Source of the DNA: CAVYGN01 sp963796325 | GTDB lineage: Bacteria > Spirochaetota > Brevinematia > Brevinematales > JAOACQ01 | Reading direction: 5' to 3' | Assembly: GCA_963796325.1 (NCBI GenBank) | Contig: CAWCLF010000003.1 | Span: 434,001-498,000, forward strand | Length of the DNA stretch: 64,000 bases | Shown here: positions 9,330-17,597 of the stretch, in pieces | Numbering within the stretch: position 1 is the stretch's first letter | Layout of the letters: each line of letters opens with the position of its first letter | Position numbers and translations under genes: made by a program | The notes under the pieces: model-generated | What the model was told of the DNA's origin: nothing | Seen by the model: only the letters and a program-made list of their open reading frames with translations | The model's database searches: none

Positions 9330-9357
9330 AAATCGGCATGAAAAGAGCATTTCTTTA
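9330..9357 (-). promoter_or_regulatory. sigma-28 (FliA)-like flagellar promoter
   Basis: On the minus strand TTAAAG (-35 region, ending at 9357) is followed after 16 nt by GCCGATTT (9337-9330), against the FliA consensus TAAA-N15-GCCGATAA. It lies between the slipin stop (9402) and the fliS ATG (9284), placing the start of transcription about 40 nt before fliS. Position and match both fit a late flagellar operon. Confidence 0.6.
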
Positions 9358-9401
9358 AGGCAACTTCCTTATTTGACGACCGGATGTCAATTACTCCTTT
9401 A

Positions 9402-10151
9402 TTATTTTTTCTTTTCCATCAAAGCTTCTATCAGGTCCATCGGCAAAGGGAAAACAATTGTCGTCGCGTTTTCAGCCGAAATGTCGATCAATGTCTGCAA
9501 ATAACGAAGCTGTATGGTTATATGCTCCTGGCTCATCGTCCTTGCGGCTTCCAGCAGCTTTTGAGAAGCCTGGAGTTCTCCTTCGGCCTTTATTATTTTT
9601 GCCCTTCTTTCCCTGTCGGCTTCAGCCTGCATCGCCATCGCCCTCTTCATTTCAGCCGGAAGCACTACATCCTTGATCTCAACATTTGAAACTTTTATAC
9701 CCCAGGGGTCTGTAGCCAGGTCAATGATTTCCTGCAGCTTGTTGTTGATATTTTCCCTCTGGGCCAAAAGCTCGTCAAGATCCGACTGGCCCAGTACGCT
9801 CCGCAGGGTCGTTTGAGAGATCTGGGATGTAGCGAACATAAAGTCTTCAACCTCTATTATGGCTTTTTCAGGATGAATGATACGGAAATATACTACGGCA
9901 TTCACGCTTATCGATACATTATCCTTTGTTATCACATCCTGGGGTGGGACATCGAGGGTGACGGTGCGGAGGCCTACACGCACGGGCCTGTCGACTCCCG
10001 GTATTATAATTACAAGACCCGGCCCCTTTACCTTATAAAATTTTCCCAGCCTGAACACGACAAGCCTTTCGTATTCTGTCACAATTTTCAAAACAAGGAA
10101 CAGGATAATAACAAGGAAAATCAGGATATAAACGTAAGCGATATTGAACAT
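9402..10151 (-). CDS. slipin / band-7 (SPFH) membrane protein
   Basis: 249 aa. Residues about 5-27 form a hydrophobic hairpin or anchor, followed by the SPFH domain: ERLVVFRLGKFYKVKGPGLVIIIPGVD, the stomatin/slipin signature, then KDNVSISVNAVVYFRI and an Ala/Glu-rich helical C-terminus (AMAMQAEADRERRAKIIKAEGE) that drives oligomerisation. Family role: membrane microdomain scaffold. Slipins often neighbour NfeD proteins; none is seen here. It has its own upstream promoter and ends 118 nt before the flagellar operon. Confidence 0.88.
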   Translation of the reverse strand: MFNIAYVYILIFLVIILFLVLKIVTEYERLVVFRLGKFYKVKGPGLVIIIPGVDRPVRVGLRTVTLDVPPQDVITKDNVSISVNAVVYFRIIHPEKAIIEVEDFMFATSQISQTTLRSVLGQSDLDELLAQRENINNKLQEIIDLATDPWGIKVSNVEIKDVVLPAEMKRAMAMQAEADRERRAKIIKAEGELQASQKLLEAARTMSQEHITIQLRYLQTLIDISAENATTIVFPLPMDLIEALMEKKK

Positions 10152-10230
10152 TGAAGCCTCCGTTCAGGGCAGCGTTATGCCCGCTGATTTCAGATCACTG
10201 GAATATAATAAAGTTTTATATATATGTTTA

Positions 10231-10259
10231 ATGTTAAATTTCTGAATGTTTAAAGTCAA
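10231..10259 (-). promoter_or_regulatory. sigma-70-type promoter for the slipin gene
   Basis: TTGACT (10259-10254), 17-nt spacer, TAACAT (10236-10231), about 80 nt upstream of the slipin ATG, in the 295-nt divergent gap between slipin and the DnaJ-like gene. Confidence 0.45.
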
Positions 10260-10446
10260 GCTTTTTTGAAGCTGCCGAAGAATATTTTTTTACGGGTTTG
10301 TCAAGCCGGCGGAATTGCTTTTTTTAACCTGAAAGTTTATTATAATTATAGGTTGCCTTTAGGACGCCTAGGCTCAGGGCAGGTGCTCAGGATCCGGCTC
10401 AAGAAAGCTATCAGGAAATTAGAATGCTAGGTTTTAAGAAGCCCTT

Positions 10447-11130
10447 ATGAATAATGAAATATTGTCCTATGATAATGCCTGCAGGATGAATTATTATGAA
10501 ATTCTCGGAGTTCCTGCCGACGCTTCGGAAGATTTGATAAAGGAAAAATTCAGGAAGCTGTCAAAGAAATATCATCCCGATCTGTCAAGCAATACTTCGT
10601 TCGATTACAGGATAATACTCGATGCCTACAAGGTGCTTATCGATAAGAATAAGAGGATGGAATACGATAAAAAGCTTTCCGGGGAAACCGGGCCTTCAGT
10701 CGAAAAAAAGCCTGCTCCTGAGAACTGTGTCCTTTCACAGGACAGGATCGAATACTGTTTATCCCTGGATAATATCTTAAAAAATTATGTAATGCTGACC
10801 CGGAGCTTTAAACACCGCGATTATCTGGATATGATAGGCCAGGACATAATTGTACATGCTTGTGCGGCTGAAATAAGGCAGGGCTGTATAGTCCGGCTTG
10901 AAATACCTTCCAGGGCAGTGTGCCCGGACTGCCGCGGCAGCAGGTGGGAGTGTGCAAGGTGCCGGGGACAGGGTTATATCCGAATAGCGGAAAGGATCAA
11001 TATCAGGCTCCCGGTTACATTAAAAGACGGAGAAATAATCGAAATTTCTCCCCAGGATTACATGCCCGGCAATTCGCTGGCAAGGATTAAACGCCTCCGT
11101 CTTAAAGTCGAATTTTTTCCGGCAGAATAA
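10447..11130 (+). CDS. minimal DnaJ-like co-chaperone
   Basis: 227 aa. Residues about 14-78 are a J domain (YYEILGVP, KKYHPDLS with the essential HPD, YDKKL), which stimulates a DnaK ATPase. There is no Gly/Phe region, and the four-repeat zinc domain of DnaJ is reduced to one pair of motifs, CPDCRGSR and CARCRGQGY near residues 160-180, able to bind a single zinc. A short beta-rich C-terminal end follows. An internal ATG at 10486 begins exactly at the J domain, but no ribosome binding site is spaced for it, so 10447 is kept. Not a replacement for full-length DnaJ. Confidence 0.8.
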   Translation: MNNEILSYDNACRMNYYEILGVPADASEDLIKEKFRKLSKKYHPDLSSNTSFDYRIILDAYKVLIDKNKRMEYDKKLSGETGPSVEKKPAPENCVLSQDRIEYCLSLDNILKNYVMLTRSFKHRDYLDMIGQDIIVHACAAEIRQGCIVRLEIPSRAVCPDCRGSRWECARCRGQGYIRIAERINIRLPVTLKDGEIIEISPQDYMPGNSLARIKRLRLKVEFFPAE

Positions 11131-11291
11131 CCCGCCTTGAGGTGACTGACATTTAATCATTATATATATTGCATGTTTAATTATTAATCATGAATATTAT
11201 TATAATGCTTAATGCCCGGTATCGGATTTTTCAATATAACTTGTTTTTTTATAACCAATTAATTAATTTATAATTTATGCTTGAATTATTA

Positions 11292-11307
11292 TGGCACTCT
11301 TATTGCT
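11292..11307 (+). promoter_or_regulatory. sigma-54 (RpoN) promoter of amtB-glnB
   Basis: TGGCAC-N5-TTGCT with GG at 11293-11294 and GC at 11305-11306, exactly 10 nt apart, as required for -24/-12 promoters. Transcription would begin near 11318, about 24 nt before the amtB ATG. I saw no convincing NtrC palindrome in the AT-rich 160 nt upstream. Nitrogen control by sigma-54 fits the genes that follow. Confidence 0.8.
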
Positions 11308-11341
11308 AAATAATACTTATCCATAAAAAGGAGTGTATAAT

Positions 11342-12745
11342 ATGAAAGGTGTAAATCTTAAAATCCTTGCAGGCCTGTGTCTGTTAATGACACTGCCGGC
11401 AGCGGGGGCTTTCGCCGATGTGAAGCCCGGACCGGTTATTAATTCCGGCGACACGGCCTGGGTGCTGACATCGGCAGCTCTTGTCCTATTGATGACAATA
11501 CCTGCCCTTGCCCTTTTCTACGGCGGTCTTGTCAGGAAAAAAAACATCCTGTCGGTGGTTTACTATAGTTTTGCCTGCGCTATCGTTGTAAGCGTCCTCT
11601 GGGTAATCAGCCAGTACAGCATGATTTTCGCGGTATCGACTCCGATCGAATTCAATACCGACGGAACCCTGGCAAAGAAAACAACCGATGCTTTTGCATC
11701 CGTGCATGGCATCCTGAACTGGATCGGCTCTCTTAAAAACTCTTTTCTTAACGGGATAACTTCGTCGTCGGTAAATGCCAACGCCGTCACAGTTCCCGAA
11801 TATGCCTATTCGATGTTCCAGCTGATGTTCGCTATTATAACAGTGGCCCTTATATCGGGAGCTATTGCCGAAAGGATGAGCTTCATCGGATGGTTCGTAT
11901 TTATAATCCTGTGGTCGTTCATCGTATATACCCCGATAGCACATGCGGTGTGGAACCCCGAGGGATATCTCGCCCAGAAGGGGGCTCTTGATTTTGCCGG
12001 CGGTCTTGTAGTGCATGCCTCGTCGGGGGTTTCGGCCCTTGTAGCCTGCATAGTGCTCGGGCCCCGCGCAGGATTCCGTAAAAATCCGATTTCTCCCCCG
12101 GCGAATGTAGGTTACGTGTTCATAGGCGCCGCGCTACTCTGGGTCGGATGGTTCGGCTTCAACGCCGGAAGCGCCGTTGCGGCTAACGGGCTGGCCTCGA
12201 GCGCATTTCTTGTCACCCATACCGCAGCTGCAGTTGCGGCCCTTACATGGATGCTTCTCGAATGGATTATTATGAAAAAACCAAGCGTTATCGGCGCGAG
12301 TACAGGCGCGGTCGCCGGGCTTGTAGCAATAACGCCGGCTTCGGGATTTGTCAATCTCGGGGGGGCTATGGCCATAGGCGCCTGTGTAAGCCTTATTTCC
12401 TTTACATTTATGTCCGTATTCCGTAAAATGTTCAAATATGACGACGCCCTCGACGTATTCAGCGTACATGGCCTCGGCGGAACATGGGGCGCGATTGCGA
12501 CCGGCATTTTCGCTATGTCGGCTGTAAACCCGGCCGGAAAGGGCCTGGTTGACGGAAATCCAGGCCAGGTCGTCACACAGCTCATGTCCGTCGGGGCGGC
12601 ATGGCTTATAGCCATCGCCGGGACGCTTATATGCCTTTTCCTGACGAATCTCATTACAGGAGGAAGGCTCAGAGTTACTGCGAAAGAGGAAGCCGAAGGG
12701 CTTGACATATCCCAGCACGGCGAACAGATAGAATCTAACGGTTAA
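11342..12745 (+). CDS. amtB: ammonium transporter
   Basis: 467-aa Amt/Rh-family inner-membrane channel for ammonium. A cleavable signal peptide (to about residue 27, ADVKPG) precedes 11 predicted transmembrane segments. Seen: DTAWVLTSAALVLLMTIPALALFYGGLVR (first core helix), FAGGLVVHASSGVSALV with the first pore His, and DVFSVHGLGGTWGAIATGIFA with the second pore His. A GTG at 11333 is in frame, but AAGGAG is correctly spaced for the ATG at 11342. Followed after 17 nt by the PII gene, the usual amtB-glnK pairing. Confidence 0.95.
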   Translation: MKGVNLKILAGLCLLMTLPAAGAFADVKPGPVINSGDTAWVLTSAALVLLMTIPALALFYGGLVRKKNILSVVYYSFACAIVVSVLWVISQYSMIFAVSTPIEFNTDGTLAKKTTDAFASVHGILNWIGSLKNSFLNGITSSSVNANAVTVPEYAYSMFQLMFAIITVALISGAIAERMSFIGWFVFIILWSFIVYTPIAHAVWNPEGYLAQKGALDFAGGLVVHASSGVSALVACIVLGPRAGFRKNPISPPANVGYVFIGAALLWVGWFGFNAGSAVAANGLASSAFLVTHTAAAVAALTWMLLEWIIMKKPSVIGASTGAVAGLVAITPASGFVNLGGAMAIGACVSLISFTFMSVFRKMFKYDDALDVFSVHGLGGTWGAIATGIFAMSAVNPAGKGLVDGNPGQVVTQLMSVGAAWLIAIAGTLICLFLTNLITGGRLRVTAKEEAEGLDISQHGEQIESNG

Positions 12746-12762
12746 AGGATCGGAGGAATAAT

Positions 12763-13101
12763 ATGAAGAAAATTGAAGCCATAATAAGACCGGATAAAGT
12801 TGAAGCTGTCGTGGAAAAGCTTTCCGAACTCGGATACTCCGGTTTAAATTACACTGAAGTCCAGGGTCATGGAAGGCAGAAGGGCATGAAAGAGCTCTTC
12901 AGGGGCAGGGAGTATGAGATTAAATTCATACCGAAAATAAAAATAGAACTTGTCACTTCCGACAGCACGGTGGAGAAGATAATCGACCTGATCGTCAATA
13001 CAGCCGCTACCGGCCAGATCGGCGACGGCAAGATCTTCATCACCAATGTTGAGGATGTCGTAAGGGTCAGGACAAAAGAAAGGGGCGAAGTGGCGATATA
13101 A
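12763..13101 (+). CDS. glnK: nitrogen regulatory protein PII (GlnB/GlnK)
   Basis: 112-aa trimeric signal protein that senses ATP/ADP and 2-oxoglutarate. The T-loop is intact, with Tyr51 in the REYEIKF context (uridylylation site), Gln39 and Lys40 of the 2-oxoglutarate site, and the B-loop TAATGQIGDGKIF. Linkage to amtB makes GlnK, which blocks AmtB, the likelier assignment than GlnB. The uridylylating enzyme GlnD is encoded next, after a terminator. Confidence 0.93.
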   Translation: MKKIEAIIRPDKVEAVVEKLSELGYSGLNYTEVQGHGRQKGMKELFRGREYEIKFIPKIKIELVTSDSTVEKIIDLIVNTAATGQIGDGKIFITNVEDVVRVRTKERGEVAI

Positions 13102-13115
13102 GAAGCTAAAGATAA

Positions 13116-13152
13116 AAACCCCGCTCTTGATTTAAAGGGCGGGGTTTATTTT
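13116..13152 (+). terminator. rho-independent terminator between the PII gene and glnD
   Basis: AAACCCCGC (13116-13124) pairs with GCGGGGTTT (13139-13147) around a 14-nt loop; the downstream A/T stretch ATTTTA completes it. It sits in the 75-nt gap before glnD, so full amtB-glnK transcription probably does not reach glnD at the same level. Confidence 0.75.
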
Positions 13153-13176
13153 AATGCAGGAGCCGGAGCCGCATAT

Positions 13177-15822
13177 ATGAGCGAAACAGCTGATTTATTA
13201 AATGAAATTGAAAATAAGACCGGATTTATTAACCGTAAAGACTTCATCGATTGGGTCAGGATAATGGAATCCCGTTATATCGACGGGACAAAAACTCTCA
13301 TAATGTCGGGATGGAAACCCGGGAAGGGGCTGGATACGGCGAACAGCCTCTCGAAATTCAGGGATCTTCTTTTAAAAAAAATCATCGGATTTTCAGGCGG
13401 GATCAAACCGGGAATAACGGTCCTGGCAGTCGGAGGCTACGGAAGAGGGGAGCTTTCGCCGTATTCCGATATCGATCTGTTGATACTTCATTCGGAAAAG
13501 GCCGAAATCAAAAAATTCACTCATGATTTCGTCACACTCATGTGGGACTGCGGTTATCATATGGGTTACAGCGTAAGGACCCCCGATAATCTGGCTGCTC
13601 ATGCCAGGGAAGATATCGAGTTCCTGACGAGTCTTTTTGAAGCAAGATTCATCGACGGAGAAACGGCCCTTTACATGGGTATGGAAGAATCCCTTAAAAA
13701 GATCATTCTCTCGTTCAGGATCAATTATCTCAAATCACAGATGGAACAGCTGAATTCTTTAATAAGGGACCCTGCCAACGAAATACTGCTCAAGGAACCC
13801 GACATTAAAAAAAGCATAGGGGGCTTACGGAGCGTCCACCTCATGGAATGGCTTAATTATGCTTTTACGCTCAATAAGGGACTGCCCGGATTGAAGAACG
13901 TGCTTCCTTCAATGTACTTCAGAAAGACCTGCGTCGCTTACGATTTTATGCTCTACATCAGGTGCATTCTGCATACATTCAGCGGGCGTAAAAACGACAG
14001 GCTCCTTATGGAAGAGCAGTTTTCAATATCAGGCATTTTATTTCCCACTATTGACAAAGAGAAGGGAACAATGAAGCTGATGAGAAAATATTATGATAAA
14101 TCCCTCGATATATTTTTGTCCCTTCTGTTCATAATAGATGAATTCCACCTCCGCTATATTAAGGGCGTCAAAAACCTGAAATCCCGGGGTAAGACGCCGG
14201 GAACTCATTTTATAGTTTACAACAGGCGTTTTTATGTCGGCGGAAACGCCAGGGTTTCAGTGGAAAATGCATTCGAGGCCATTTACCTTTGCTGTAAAAC
14301 AGGATGTCTTTTCACCTTCAGCCTCATCCACTATCTTAAGGAATGTACAAGGCTTTTAAATGATGAAAAAAGGAGGTCCAGGGATATTTTTTACAATTTC
14401 AGAAGGATCATGTCGCTTGAAAATGCATCCAATGCCCTGGCCATAATGAAATATTCAGGACTTTTATACGAATACCTGCCTCTTTTTAAAAAGATCCGTC
14501 ATCTTTTAATTTATAATCCTTATCATCAATTTACGGTCGACCAGCATGCCCTTGAAGCGGTTCATGCGCTTAAAATCCTGGAATTGTCGGGGAAAGATCC
14601 GGCCTCAAAAGGCAAATTCAGTCATTTTATAGAAGTTTACTCTTATTACAGGAAAAATACATGGATTTTAAGGCTCGCGCTTTTGTTCCACGATATCGGG
14701 AAAGCCTACGAAGGAGATCATTCGAAAAACGGAGTTGAAATGGCCGGCGAAATGCTTTCCGTTCTACCCGTGAAGCCTATGGCGAGGGGATTGATACTGT
14801 TCCTTATCGACAATCATCTTCTTTTATCGAATATCGTGAGGAGAAGCAACATTATGGCGGAAGACCGGCTTGCCGATCTTGCAGGCAGATTTATTATGAC
14901 CCCCTTCCCGAAGGAGTATTTTGAAGCTCTTTATATAATGACTTACTGCGACATTTATGCCACGAAACCGGGGAACCTGAAAGGTTATATGGCTGAATTA
15001 TTAACCCTGCTTTATAAAAACATGCTGCCTTACCTTCTGCTGAAAACCGTTAAAAAAGAGAGCCGGAATATGCCCGGATACGGCGTCCCCGAAAATGAAA
15101 AGGACGCCGGCATTGCCGATTTCATAAAGGAAATGGGCCTTCAGTATTCTATACAGAACCGTGAAGGCGAGATAAGGAGCGATTATAAAATAATAAATTC
15201 GATCGGAGGGAGCGATATAAAAATAAATGTGAGAGGCTATAACGATTATTTTAAAATCAAATTGTTCGCCGGGGATAAAAAAGGCCTTTTCTCATTTTTT
15301 TGCGGAGTTCTTGCCCTTAACGGCGCGGATATTGTAAGGGCGGTGATCAGAACTTACAAAGGCATTGCCGTCGATGAATTTACGGTAACCAGGATTTTCG
15401 GCATAGATTTCAAGGAAGATATGCTTTATGAACTGAATGTCTGGACTCATGATCTTGAAAAGCTGCTCGATAAATTCAGACTTGACCGGGCCGGACTCGA
15501 TAATGCCATCGGATCCATGAAAAAGAGGATCAAAAATCCTCCGGAAGTGTTTCACAGGAAGGCCGAAGTTACTCTCAGCGAAAAAAGCGGCAGCGGTTAT
15601 ATGCTTGAAATTTCAGGGATGGACAGGCCGGCGCTTCTATACGATGCGGCTCTTTATATCACTGAAAACGGCCTTGAAATACAAAGCGCCCACATAGATA
15701 CAATGGGATGGTATGTGCATGATATTTTCGAGCTTAAAAGAACGCCGGAAACCGGCGGCATCGGGATAGACCTGCTCAGGGACGGCCTCTTAACCATCCT
15801 TGAAGCGAACTTCAATGGCTGA
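13177..15822 (+). CDS. glnD: [protein-PII] uridylyltransferase / uridylyl-removing enzyme
   Basis: 881 aa; uridylylates PII Tyr51 when glutamine is low and removes UMP when it is high. Seen: nucleotidyltransferase motif GGYGRGELSPYSDIDLL (near residue 84), an HD phosphohydrolase domain with LLFHDIGKAYEGDHSKNG (near 510), and two C-terminal ACT domains (LFSFFCGVLALNGADIVRA and LLYDAALYITENGLEIQSA) for glutamine sensing. Length matches the family. No promoter stands out in the short gap after the terminator. Its 3' end overlaps the convergent lipoprotein by 11 nt. Confidence 0.93.
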   Translation: MSETADLLNEIENKTGFINRKDFIDWVRIMESRYIDGTKTLIMSGWKPGKGLDTANSLSKFRDLLLKKIIGFSGGIKPGITVLAVGGYGRGELSPYSDIDLLILHSEKAEIKKFTHDFVTLMWDCGYHMGYSVRTPDNLAAHAREDIEFLTSLFEARFIDGETALYMGMEESLKKIILSFRINYLKSQMEQLNSLIRDPANEILLKEPDIKKSIGGLRSVHLMEWLNYAFTLNKGLPGLKNVLPSMYFRKTCVAYDFMLYIRCILHTFSGRKNDRLLMEEQFSISGILFPTIDKEKGTMKLMRKYYDKSLDIFLSLLFIIDEFHLRYIKGVKNLKSRGKTPGTHFIVYNRRFYVGGNARVSVENAFEAIYLCCKTGCLFTFSLIHYLKECTRLLNDEKRRSRDIFYNFRRIMSLENASNALAIMKYSGLLYEYLPLFKKIRHLLIYNPYHQFTVDQHALEAVHALKILELSGKDPASKGKFSHFIEVYSYYRKNTWILRLALLFHDIGKAYEGDHSKNGVEMAGEMLSVLPVKPMARGLILFLIDNHLLLSNIVRRSNIMAEDRLADLAGRFIMTPFPKEYFEALYIMTYCDIYATKPGNLKGYMAELLTLLYKNMLPYLLLKTVKKESRNMPGYGVPENEKDAGIADFIKEMGLQYSIQNREGEIRSDYKIINSIGGSDIKINVRGYNDYFKIKLFAGDKKGLFSFFCGVLALNGADIVRAVIRTYKGIAVDEFTVTRIFGIDFKEDMLYELNVWTHDLEKLLDKFRLDRAGLDNAIGSMKKRIKNPPEVFHRKAEVTLSEKSGSGYMLEISGMDRPALLYDAALYITENGLEIQSAHIDTMGWYVHDIFELKRTPETGGIGIDLLRDGLLTILEANFNG

Positions 15823-16378
15823 CCGAATTTGTAATTCTCCAGCGGGAATCCTTAATGAGGGAATATGTAGAATCGTAGTTTTTATACTGGAGCATCCAGT
15901 ATCTGACATAAACCGTCGCCGAGTTGTTGTCCAGCACCTGGACAAAATAAAGGGCTTTCGGCAGTGTTTTAATGGATTCGGCCGGTTTTCCGGAATTTGC
16001 CGAATCAATATCCTCTTTTGCGATAGGCAAAAGATCCGAACTCATAACGCTCCAGCCGCGCACATAACCGCCCTTCATAACGGTTTCAAAATCGGTCGTC
16101 ATTCCCGTTTCTGAAAGTTCTATTACAAGCCCGACAGGCTGTCCTGTTTTAACGGAAGGAAAAGTATTTGTTACATGAAAAACAAGTTTATTGCGTATTA
16201 TATTGAAAACAGTGTTATAGAGATCCTTGTCTTTGACATTGATATTATCGTAAGGCGTATAAGTGAATTTATAGCTGTTCAGTTCCGTAAGTTCTTTGTC
16301 GGGCTTGGCGCTCTGGCCGCAACCCGCCAGGATCATTATTAAAGCCGGTAAAACCATTAATGATAAAATGCGTTTCAT
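15812..16378 (-). CDS. hypothetical lipoprotein
   Basis: 188 aa with a type II signal peptide: basic start, hydrophobic core and lipobox LAGC with the lipidated Cys near residue 20. The mature part (about 168 aa) has no motif I know. Start ATG overlaps the rsfS stop by 4 nt (ATGA), so translation is coupled; it is the last gene of the LolA-lipoprotein-rsfS operon. Probably periplasmic face of the inner or outer membrane. Confidence 0.7.
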   Translation of the reverse strand: MKRILSLMVLPALIMILAGCGQSAKPDKELTELNSYKFTYTPYDNINVKDKDLYNTVFNIIRNKLVFHVTNTFPSVKTGQPVGLVIELSETGMTTDFETVMKGGYVRGWSVMSSDLLPIAKEDIDSANSGKPAESIKTLPKALYFVQVLDNNSATVYVRYWMLQYKNYDSTYSLIKDSRWRITNSVSH

Positions 16379-16746
16379 ATGATCTCCTCCTTTTTTTTAA
16401 GACTCTCTTCAGCGGCCGGTTCAGTTTCATATCCGGCCCCTTCAAAAAGACGTTCCAGCTGGTAAAAGCTTCTTCTTTCCTCAAGGAAAATATTGACTAT
16501 TATATTGCCGAAATCAAGAAGGCACCAGCCTCCATGCCACTCTTCCAGGCTGTTCTTTATATTAATCTCCCGATCTTTCATACACCTGATCAGATTGTTC
16601 CTGGCAGCCTCCAGCTGGACGATGCTGTCAGCTGTCGCTACAAAGAAGTAATCGGCCAGGATGGACTTTCCGCCGGATATATAAAGTTTTATATCCCTTA
16701 ATTTCAGGCGGGCAAGTTCACCGGTTATCCCCTCTATAAGCTCCAT
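16375..16746 (-). CDS. rsfS: ribosomal silencing factor
   Basis: 123-aa RsfS/Iojap protein; binds ribosomal protein uL14 and blocks joining of the subunits when nutrients are low. Seen: LADYFFVATADSIVQLEAARNNL (family ADYFVIATGxS), the signature WHGGWCLLDFGNIIVNIF and RRFYxLE-like RRSFYQLERLF. A TTG at 16749 precedes the ATG; the ATG is used. It sits unusually between two lipoprotein genes; the usual partner nadD is not in view. Confidence 0.88.
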   Translation of the reverse strand: MELIEGITGELARLKLRDIKLYISGGKSILADYFFVATADSIVQLEAARNNLIRCMKDREINIKNSLEEWHGGWCLLDFGNIIVNIFLEERRSFYQLERLFEGAGYETEPAAEESLKKKEEII

Positions 16747-16757
16747 CAACCGCCCCG

Positions 16758-17546
16758 TTAAAATTTGGAAAGTGTATGTGAAAGAGCGTACGGGTCCATT
16801 TCTTTCATCACCACACTGCCGTAAATACGGACAAGATCTTCCAGCGTAAGCATGGTTAATCCGCTGGCTTTCCTTATCTTTTCAAATTCAAGGGCATTTA
16901 CAGGATTATTCTGAATATCATTTTTAAGTTTCAAAGCAGCGGAAGTATAATTTCCGGCTTTGAAATCGGAAAGGGCGCCGCAGCCGTTCAATAACTTCAG
17001 GAGATAAAAGACCATCTCTTTCTGTGTGGATTCCGGAAATATCGTGTGTCTCAGGAAATAGTACAGCTCTTCGTCCGAGAAATTATACAGGCGGTAATCG
17101 GTCTTCAGAGAATCTACGAGGCTTTTGAAAAGACCGTCGGTTTTATAGTAACGGATGTAATAAGACATGAAATTCGTGTTAAGGGCGAATTCCAATTGAG
17201 CCTTCGAGTCGAGCTCTTTCATGAACAGGTAATAATTATCCCTGTTGAGCTCCTTCAATATTATTTCCCTGAAAAAATGAGACGTCTGATAAGGATCGAA
17301 TGTCGCAATTGCTTCATTGAACTGCATATCGCGCCACTTTTCCATTAGTTTTGCGTCGTTTGAAAGTCTCGATGCAACGGAACCCGCCAGCTTATCGAGG
17401 TCGTTCGAAGCAAAATATCCTTTCTCTTCCCCGTTCAGCAAAAAATAAAACCTGTCAAACCTCAGTTTGTACCTGTATTTTTCACTTGTCGATGAACATC
17501 CCGCCAATATCAGCGAGATGATCAGCACCGGCATTATTTTTATCAT
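16758..17546 (-). CDS. hypothetical lipoprotein, mostly helical
   Basis: 262 aa from the ATG at 17546, which has AAGGAGAT upstream and begins a clean type II signal (MIKIMPVLIISLILAGC, Cys at residue 17); an in-frame ATG at 17573 would put nine residues ahead of the signal. The mature part is Tyr/Leu-rich and predicted helical. No family recognised. Second gene of the operon that starts with the LolA-like protein. Confidence 0.68.
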   Translation of the reverse strand: MIKIMPVLIISLILAGCSSTSEKYRYKLRFDRFYFLLNGEEKGYFASNDLDKLAGSVASRLSNDAKLMEKWRDMQFNEAIATFDPYQTSHFFREIILKELNRDNYYLFMKELDSKAQLEFALNTNFMSYYIRYYKTDGLFKSLVDSLKTDYRLYNFSDEELYYFLRHTIFPESTQKEMVFYLLKLLNGCGALSDFKAGNYTSAALKLKNDIQNNPVNALEFEKIRKASGLTMLTLEDLVRIYGSVVMKEMDPYALSHTLSKF

Positions 17547-17597
17547 AATATCTCCTTCGATATATTCGGTCATTATTCCCGGCTTAAGCCTCCGGCT

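Noticed and set aside
12112..12718. Two long minus-strand frames opposite amtB
   Set aside because: Shadows of the conserved transporter; no ribosome site or domain.
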